DNA of 11,762 nucleotides, from contig JAJZQA010000042.1 of the NCBI GenBank assembly GCA_021810985.1, positions 1 to 11,762 of the forward strand. Direction: 5' to 3'. Positions 8,896 to 11,762 of this stretch are shown here, piece after piece (positions within the stretch are counted from its first letter, which is position 1; each line of letters starts with the position of its first letter). Made by a program: the position numbers and the translations under genes. Under the pieces are notes generated by a model. That model had not been told where the DNA came from. It saw only the letters and a program-made list of their open reading frames with translations, and did not search any database. Source of the DNA: Deltaproteobacteria bacterium. Its GTDB lineage: Bacteria; Desulfobacterota; Desulfuromonadia; Geobacterales; Geobacteraceae.

Positions 8896-9210
8896 TTAAG
8901 AACTTGGCAATTTCCCACGAGTTTCTTTCTGCAGCCCAAGCAACATGTCAGAACTTACACCTAAAATTCTGCAAAGTGCAGGAAAATATTCCGCAGAAGG
9001 CCATCTCTGTGCACGTTCCCAGTATTGGTACGAGTTGTAATTGGAAAGTCCAATTGCCGTAGCTACCTGTTGCTGGGTGAGGCCGGTCGGCTCTCGTGCT
9101 TGTCGCAAACGGACAGCAAACGCCTGTAGTTCCTTCCTGGCTTCCCCGCCAGCTTCTCCATCTCTGTTTTTCCGTGGTTTTTTCATTCGCATGTCGTTCA
9201 GGTGTTTCAC
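8896..9210 (-). CDS. XRE-family helix-turn-helix transcriptional regulator
   Basis: Up to 104 residues. A basic, charged N-terminus (residues 1-30) precedes a Cro/CI-type domain at about 31-92: FAVRLRQARE, TGLTQQQVATAIGLS, YWERAQRWPS and ALCRILGVSSDMLLGL fit the five-helix XRE fold. The recognition helix carries an Asn/Tyr-rich NYNSYQYWE. The start is uncertain: GTG at 9210, ATG at 9192 and ATG at 9186 are all in frame and none has a clear ribosome site. It faces the same way as the helicase-methyltransferase-toxin operon, about 600 bases upstream. It may be a controller of that operon, as small XRE proteins are for many restriction-modification systems, or an unrelated phage or island repressor. 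The fold call is firm; the target is unknown. Confidence 0.8.
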   Translation of the reverse strand: MKHLNDMRMKKPRKNRDGEAGGEARKELQAFAVRLRQAREPTGLTQQQVATAIGLSNYNSYQYWERAQRWPSAEYFPALCRILGVSSDMLLGLQKETRGKLPSS

Positions 9211-9259
9211 AAATTTCTGTGTCGCAACAGGACTCAGTAGTTTTTACGATGTATATCAC

Positions 9260-9328
9260 CACATAAATCAACTAACAATAGATCGTTTGCTGTCAACAGA
9301 AATACTGTCAATTGTTAGCATCTATGTG
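9260..9328. promoter_or_regulatory. Operator-like inverted and direct repeats upstream of the XRE gene
   Basis: A 20-base left arm (9260-9279, CACATA-AAT-CAA-CTAACAAT) pairs with an 18-base right arm (9311-9328, ATTGTTAG-C-AT-C-TATGTG). The outer 6 and inner 8 bases match perfectly. Between the arms lie two copies of CTGTCAA (9290-9296 and 9305-9311), 15 bases apart, which read as TTGACAG on the minus strand and resemble -35 elements. The position, 50-120 bases upstream of the regulator start, suggests autoregulation. I could not find a good -10 at standard spacing. Confidence 0.45.
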
Positions 9329-9426
9329 TTCGTATGGAAGGTGCAATGCAGCATGCGTTATGGTGCTGTTGTCCGGTGATAACGATCATTTTTGGCGTGA
9401 AATCACTGATGTGCGAAATGGTGCGT

Positions 9427-9540
9427 ATTCCGGCCGAATCCGGCCACCATTCCGGCGGGAAAGCGGCCACCGTTCCGACGGGAAAGCGGCCAGCATTCCG
9501 ATTTGAATCCGGCCACGATTCCGGAGCAATCCGGCCAGTG
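9427..9540 (+). repeat. Five tandem ~23-bp repeats at an IS21-type end
   Basis: Units begin at 9427, 9449, 9472, 9495 and 9518 (22, 23, 23, 23 spacing). Each starts with (A/G)TTCCG, has a variable centre containing GAA or GGAAA, and ends in CGGCCA(C/G). Multiple terminal repeats of this kind at the end next to istA are typical of IS21-family elements, where the transposase binds them. The last unit ends about 75 bases before the istA start. Confidence 0.8.
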
Positions 9541-9614
9541 TAAAATGAGAGTGTAGTCGCGGGGTAACTCCAACAGGTATCCTGCCTTCCTTGATTGAAT
9601 ACAAGGAGGGCGTA

Positions 9615-9803
9615 ATGCCGAGAGAAAGAGTTACCATGCGAAAAACAAGAGAGATACTCCGCCTGGTCTGGTCATGCAGCCAGAGTCGGCGTGATACAGC
9701 CAGAACCTGCTGTGTCGGCAAAAGCACCGTGAATGATACGATGAATCGGGCAATTGCCGCTGGCCTTTCCTGGCCTTTGCCTTCTGATCTCGATGATGAA
9801 GCC
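9615..9803 (+). pseudogene. istA: istA fragment, N-terminus of IS21-family transposase
   Basis: ATG at 9615 has an AAGGAGGG ribosome site (9603-9610) four bases upstream. The 63 residues, MPRERVTMRKTREILRL..., contain an N-terminal helix-turn-helix (about residues 20-48, S-R-R-D-T-A-R...G-K-S-T-V) and the family's AAGLSWPLPSDLDDEA at 48-63. A full IstA is about 400-500 residues and has a DDE catalytic domain; here the family similarity stops at the junction and the frame runs out at 9926. It is non-functional as a transposase, though the short DNA-binding domain could still be made. Confidence 0.8.
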
Positions 9804-9811
9804 CCCGTCCA

Positions 9812-10159
9812 AGCAGCCCGCACCCGCCGAATAGCCTCATGCGGGTCCATGCCGAACTCAACCAGCAACCGCGCAGCAATAGTCTCGGTCCGGCCAAGCC
9901 CTCCCCGACAGTGGAGCACAATCTAGCCATTCTCGCGAAGGATCTGCCGCAACTCCCCCCCTGCAACCTCCCACTCTTCTTCAAACACCCTGTCCAGAAC
10001 CCAAACATCAACTATCGGGAGGTGAAACCAACGAATGCCAACGGCTCGCGTCTTCTCCGGCAATTCAGGAACTGAAAGCAGCTCGAACTCCTCGATAAGG
10101 GTTACCAGTGCCTGAGCCTGCCAGGCACAAAAGCCCTCCGCAACTAGGGTGGTTTCCAC
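9812..10159 (-). pseudogene. Truncated CDKN3-like dual-specificity protein phosphatase with in-frame amber codon
   Basis: Two segments in the same frame are separated by one TAG (9923-9925). The N-terminal segment (from 10159) contains ALVTLIEEFELLSVPELP and RWFHLPIVDV. After the TAG comes IVLHCRGGLGRTETIAARL, with the catalytic C-x5-R loop, and then LVEFGMDPHEAIRRVRAA. These match bacterial CDKN3/tyrosine-phosphatase-like proteins of about 170-190 residues. The N-terminus is cut (a stop, TAG, lies just upstream of 10159, and no good start or ribosome site is visible). The C-terminus is lost at about 9812, where istA-derived sequence begins. The stop is one base away from CAG. The gene is broken in at least two ways and is probably a relic of the ancestral chromosome or an earlier island. 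Confidence 0.8.
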
Positions 10160-10464
10160 GGACTAGACAAAATGAAACAAAATGTCTAATAAGCAGCTTT
10201 CCCTTGTCTTTTTACATGACCAAGTATAAATAAAGATGAATAATGTATTTTTAATCCCTCGTGTTACCGAAACGGGGGAGATTAACGCCTGCTTCTTAAT
10301 GATCACGATCTAAATATCCAAATTGGGTAGTTGAGCAGGCGATCATCAATAAGTGGTTATAACCGAGAAGATATAAAAAGCAAAAAAAGAGTGCCGAGTT
10401 TACAAAGGATGTCACAGCACCAAAAACAAACAACCAAAAGCAACGTAGCAAACGCGAGGGGTTC
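10160..10464. other. AT-rich non-coding region with three inverted repeats
   Basis: No supported gene lies here. Repeats seen are TAGACA...TGTCTA (10164-10169, 10183-10188), whose 13-base loop contains a second copy of ACAAAATG; CGCCTGCT...AGCAGGCG (10286-10293, 10334-10341) around a 40-base AT-rich spacer; and a perfect 10-base palindrome GGTTATAACC (10355-10364). The last two lie 100-180 bases upstream of the next gene and could be a promoter/operator region or an RNA structure. Confidence 0.5.
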
Positions 10465-10989
10465 ATGCCGGATCAGCTCATTAATATTCAAAATGAAGCT
10501 ATAAATTTTGGCTTTCTCAAGTTCCCGGCTATTGCCATCGTCGGCTATCTTGGAGGGAAGCTTATTGAAACCATCATTCAAAGGCAAAGAGACGACAGAC
10601 AAGAGTCCAGAACTGCCTATGCTAAATTTGCGGAAACATTCTCGTTCTATCTCCAGCAACTTGAAACCGGAGAAACCACCCTTAACATCCTCATTGTAGG
10701 CGAGTTCCCGAAGCATGACCTTGCGCGGCGTGACTTCATCCGCCATCTCAGAGGTTCCCGCAAACGCAAATTTCATCACAAGTGGCTGGAATACGAGGAA
10801 AAATATTACCAGGTGAAAAATCTTGGAGTGCTTGGCATGTGCATGGCTATCGCTCCCAACGTGGAAGAGTTGGAAAAAGCAAAATGCTCCCCGGAGTTGA
10901 TGGATAAGTGGGAGTACGACAGAAGAAAAGAGCTTCACAAGAATGTACATGACCTGCTCCAAATAGCTGAAAAGCAAAGCTGGTTATGA
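10465..10989 (+). CDS. Hypothetical 174-residue protein with one N-terminal hydrophobic segment
   Basis: I do not recognise the family. GAGGGG lies 3 bases before the ATG. Residues 17-38 (FLKFPAIAIVGYLGGKLIET) form a single, rather short hydrophobic stretch with glycines that could be a membrane anchor. The rest is a charged, mostly helical cytoplasmic-type domain with R-Q-R-D-D-R-Q-E-S-R (40-49), S-R-K-R-K-F-H-H-K-W (98-107) and a C-terminal Glu/Lys-rich helix ending KQSWL. A 206-codon ORF on the other strand covers the same bases. I prefer the plus strand because of the ribosome site, the composition, and the plus-strand ORFs that follow. Confidence 0.65.
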   Translation: MPDQLINIQNEAINFGFLKFPAIAIVGYLGGKLIETIIQRQRDDRQESRTAYAKFAETFSFYLQQLETGETTLNILIVGEFPKHDLARRDFIRHLRGSRKRKFHHKWLEYEEKYYQVKNLGVLGMCMAIAPNVEELEKAKCSPELMDKWEYDRRKELHKNVHDLLQIAEKQSWL

Positions 10990-10992
10990 CCA

Positions 10993-11043
10993 CGGCCTTG
11001 GACGCCGACCGCTCGAAAAGGCTGGGCGGGCGGGTCAAGGCCG
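10993..11043 (+). repeat. GC-rich inverted repeat between small genes
   Basis: CGGCCTTG (10993-11000) and CAAGGCCG (11036-11043) are a perfect 8-bp stem around a 35-base GC-rich loop that can partly pair again (ACGCCGACCGC against GCGGGCGGGT). It begins 4 bases after the 174-residue gene. It is much more GC-rich than its surroundings and has no T-run, so it is not a standard intrinsic terminator. It may be an mRNA-stabilising hairpin or the trace of a mobile repeat. Confidence 0.55.
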
Positions 11044-11077
11044 ACCCCGTTATCGCCAAATAGGAGAGAAACCAGAG

Positions 11078-11299
11078 ATGAAACGCCCGAATATAATCAC
11101 GGCGAAACTCAAGAAATCGGATGTGGAACTCGCGGAATATGTCAAGCAACTTGAAAGGGAAATAAAACGTCTTCAAACATACAATGCTAAACTTCAAGTG
11201 AAAGATATATCACAACAAGCAAAAATATCGGCACTTGAGAAGGGTCAACCCAAGGTCAATATTTCGATTGATCTTGGTGATAAAGATAAGAATGAGTAA
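11078..11299 (+). CDS. Hypothetical 73-residue coiled-coil protein
   Basis: ATG at 11078 has a GGAGAG site about 10 bases upstream. Residues 12-56 have heptad-like spacing of Leu/Val/Ile among Lys and Glu (VELAEYVKQLEREIKRLQTY, then KISALEKG), which predicts a helical coiled coil. The tail, PKVNISIDLGDKDKNE, is acidic. There is no signal peptide and no recognised family. It probably multimerises or bridges a partner, perhaps a neighbouring small protein; that is a guess from shape only. Confidence 0.6.
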   Translation: MKRPNIITAKLKKSDVELAEYVKQLEREIKRLQTYNAKLQVKDISQQAKISALEKGQPKVNISIDLGDKDKNE

Positions 11300-11340
11300 T
11301 TTCCTACAAATCTCACAATGGCTACTAAAGGAGAAATGAG

Positions 11341-11544
11341 ATGAAAAAAGGACACATTGACTACGACACCCTTCTTGTTATCGCTTCAAACCTGACTCTT
11401 GCTGAAGTTCATGCAACTCCCTCTGCGCAGAAGGCGAATCTAATGGCAACTAATCCCAAGACCGAAAATATTGTTTGGTCTATTTTTGAACGGCACGTTT
11501 CACGACTGGAAGAGAAACTGGACACAAGCGAAGATATTTTGTAG
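11341..11544 (+). CDS. Hypothetical 67-residue protein
   Basis: A very good AAAGGAG ribosome site (11327-11333) lies 7 bases before the ATG, which supports expression. The protein begins MKKGHIDYDTLLVIASNLTL and ends with a helical EERKLD-like stretch (FERHVSRLEEKLDTSEDIL). No motif or family is recognised. It lies 41 bases after the coiled-coil gene in the same direction and is probably co-transcribed with it. Confidence 0.6.
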   Translation: MKKGHIDYDTLLVIASNLTLAEVHATPSAQKANLMATNPKTENIVWSIFERHVSRLEEKLDTSEDIL

Positions 11545-11546
11545 CG

Positions 11547-11590
11547 GTTTGGAGCACCATTTCGGTTTCTCCAAACGTTTAAAGTTTCTG
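11547..11590 (+). terminator. Possible intrinsic terminator after the small-gene cluster
   Basis: GTTTGGAG (11547-11554) and CTCCAAAC (11569-11576) form a perfect 8-bp stem with a 14-base loop, starting 3 bases after the stop of the 67-residue gene. It is followed by GTTTAAAGTTTCTG, a moderately T-rich tail. The stem is only half GC and the T-run is interrupted, so termination may be weak. Confidence 0.45.
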
Positions 11591-11614
11591 TGGAATGCTG
11601 ACGGACCGGAAAGA

Positions 11615-11725
11615 ATGAAAGATAAGAAAACGAAGTTCCAACTAGGTGGCGACAGACATTCGGCGAAATCCGCCGCTGCGCTCCCCGCTCCGTTATTTTT
11701 GAAAAACAATCAAAACAGCCCCTGA
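11615..11725 (+). CDS. Doubtful 36-residue ORF
   Basis: The ORF reads MKDKKTKFQLGGDRHSAKSA... and ends at TGA 11723-11725. GGAAAG immediately before the ATG is too close for a normal ribosome site. The 10-base string CGGAAAGAAT at its start (11607-11616) recurs at 11727-11736 before the next ATG. The central part is low-complexity Ala/Ser/Pro from a GC-rich patch. It could be a tiny gene or a chance frame. Confidence 0.2.
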   Translation: MKDKKTKFQLGGDRHSAKSAAALPAPLFLKNNQNSP

Positions 11726-11736
11726 ACGGAAAGAAT

Positions 11737-11762
11737 ATGGCAAAGTCATTAATGTATCTTGA
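11737..11762 (+). CDS. Start of a further gene, cut by the window edge
   Basis: ATG at 11737 follows ACGGAAAG by about 7 bases and opens a frame reading MAKSLMYL to the end of the window. Only eight codons are visible, so no function can be given. The reasonable ribosome site and the same orientation as the preceding small genes make a real start plausible. Confidence 0.35.

Larger units (their letters stand above)
9411..9803 (+). mobile_element. Left-end remnant of an IS21-family insertion sequence
   Basis: The fragment comprises a left end with multiple tandem repeats (9427-9540) followed by the first 63 codons of istA. The outer boundary is an estimate: the first repeat starts at 9427, and a TG dinucleotide suitable as a terminus lies about 15 bases before it. 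The rest of istA, all of istB and the right end are absent from the window, so the element cannot move by itself. It ends abruptly at 9803-9812 against a phosphatase fragment on the opposite strand. Confidence 0.75.

Noticed and set aside
8779..8964. 61-codon plus-strand ORF in the gap upstream of the operon
   Set aside because: It has no ribosome site, overlaps the XRE gene tail to tail by about 70 bases and has no recognised motif; a degraded gene cannot be excluded.
9427..9540. The five ~23-bp repeats as a CRISPR array
   Set aside because: Units abut with no unique spacers of constant length, and they sit just upstream of istA as expected for an IS21 end.
9386..9919. 177-codon minus-strand ORF as a complete phosphatase
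   Set aside because: Only its first ~36 residues are phosphatase; the rest is antisense istA and IS-end repeats. The apparent start is an internal GTG after the amber codon.
10357..10977. 206-codon minus-strand ORF with hydrophobic stretches
   Set aside because: It is antisense to the 174-residue plus-strand gene; Phe/Leu richness is what the complement of Lys/Glu-rich coding produces, and no ribosome site was seen.
10286..11600. Integron gene cassettes with attC sites
   Set aside because: The inverted repeats do not carry paired RYYYAAC/GTTRRRY boxes and there is no integron integrase in the window.

Overview
The window looks like an accessory, defence-island region of a proteobacterial genome. 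The mid-range GC content, IS21-type remnant and CDKN3-like phosphatase remnant would fit a Geobacter/Desulfuromonas-type or similar lineage, but that assignment is only a guess. Genes 1-9210 read on the minus strand, and the live genes of the last 1.3 kb read on the plus strand.

Region 1 (8297 down to 1, minus strand) is a compact three-gene operon. The first gene is a 1091-residue protein with an N-terminal phospholipase-D-type nuclease (HKD) domain and an SF2/SNF2 helicase. It overlaps by ATGA with a 1368-residue Eco57I-type N6-adenine DNA methyltransferase. The last ~230 residues of the methyltransferase are not methyltransferase: they resemble a DUF6577/AbiEi-type antitoxin (winged helix plus a W-S-T...H domain). 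Forty-two bases downstream begins an AbiEii-type nucleotidyltransferase toxin, which runs off the window edge. I read this as a restriction-like anti-phage system in which the modification enzyme carries the antitoxin for the toxin encoded next to it. That architecture is the most interesting thing in the window.

Region 2 (8298-9330) holds a ~600-base gap with no convincing gene, then an XRE-family regulator on the same strand as the operon. The DNA upstream of the regulator carries an imperfect inverted repeat and a doubled TTGACAG, which looks like an operator.

Region 3 (about 9410-10160) is a gene graveyard. It contains the left end of an IS21-family element (five ~23-bp tandem repeats plus the first 63 codons of istA), cut off and joined tail to tail with a truncated CDKN3-like protein phosphatase that also has an in-frame amber codon.

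Region 4 (10160-11762) is an AT-rich stretch with small plus-strand ORFs of unknown function: a 174-residue protein with one hydrophobic segment, a 73-residue coiled coil, a 67-residue protein, a doubtful 36-residue ORF and the start of another gene. Inverted repeats lie between several of them. There is no integrase, attC or CRISPR signature. I saw no rRNA or tRNA genes.
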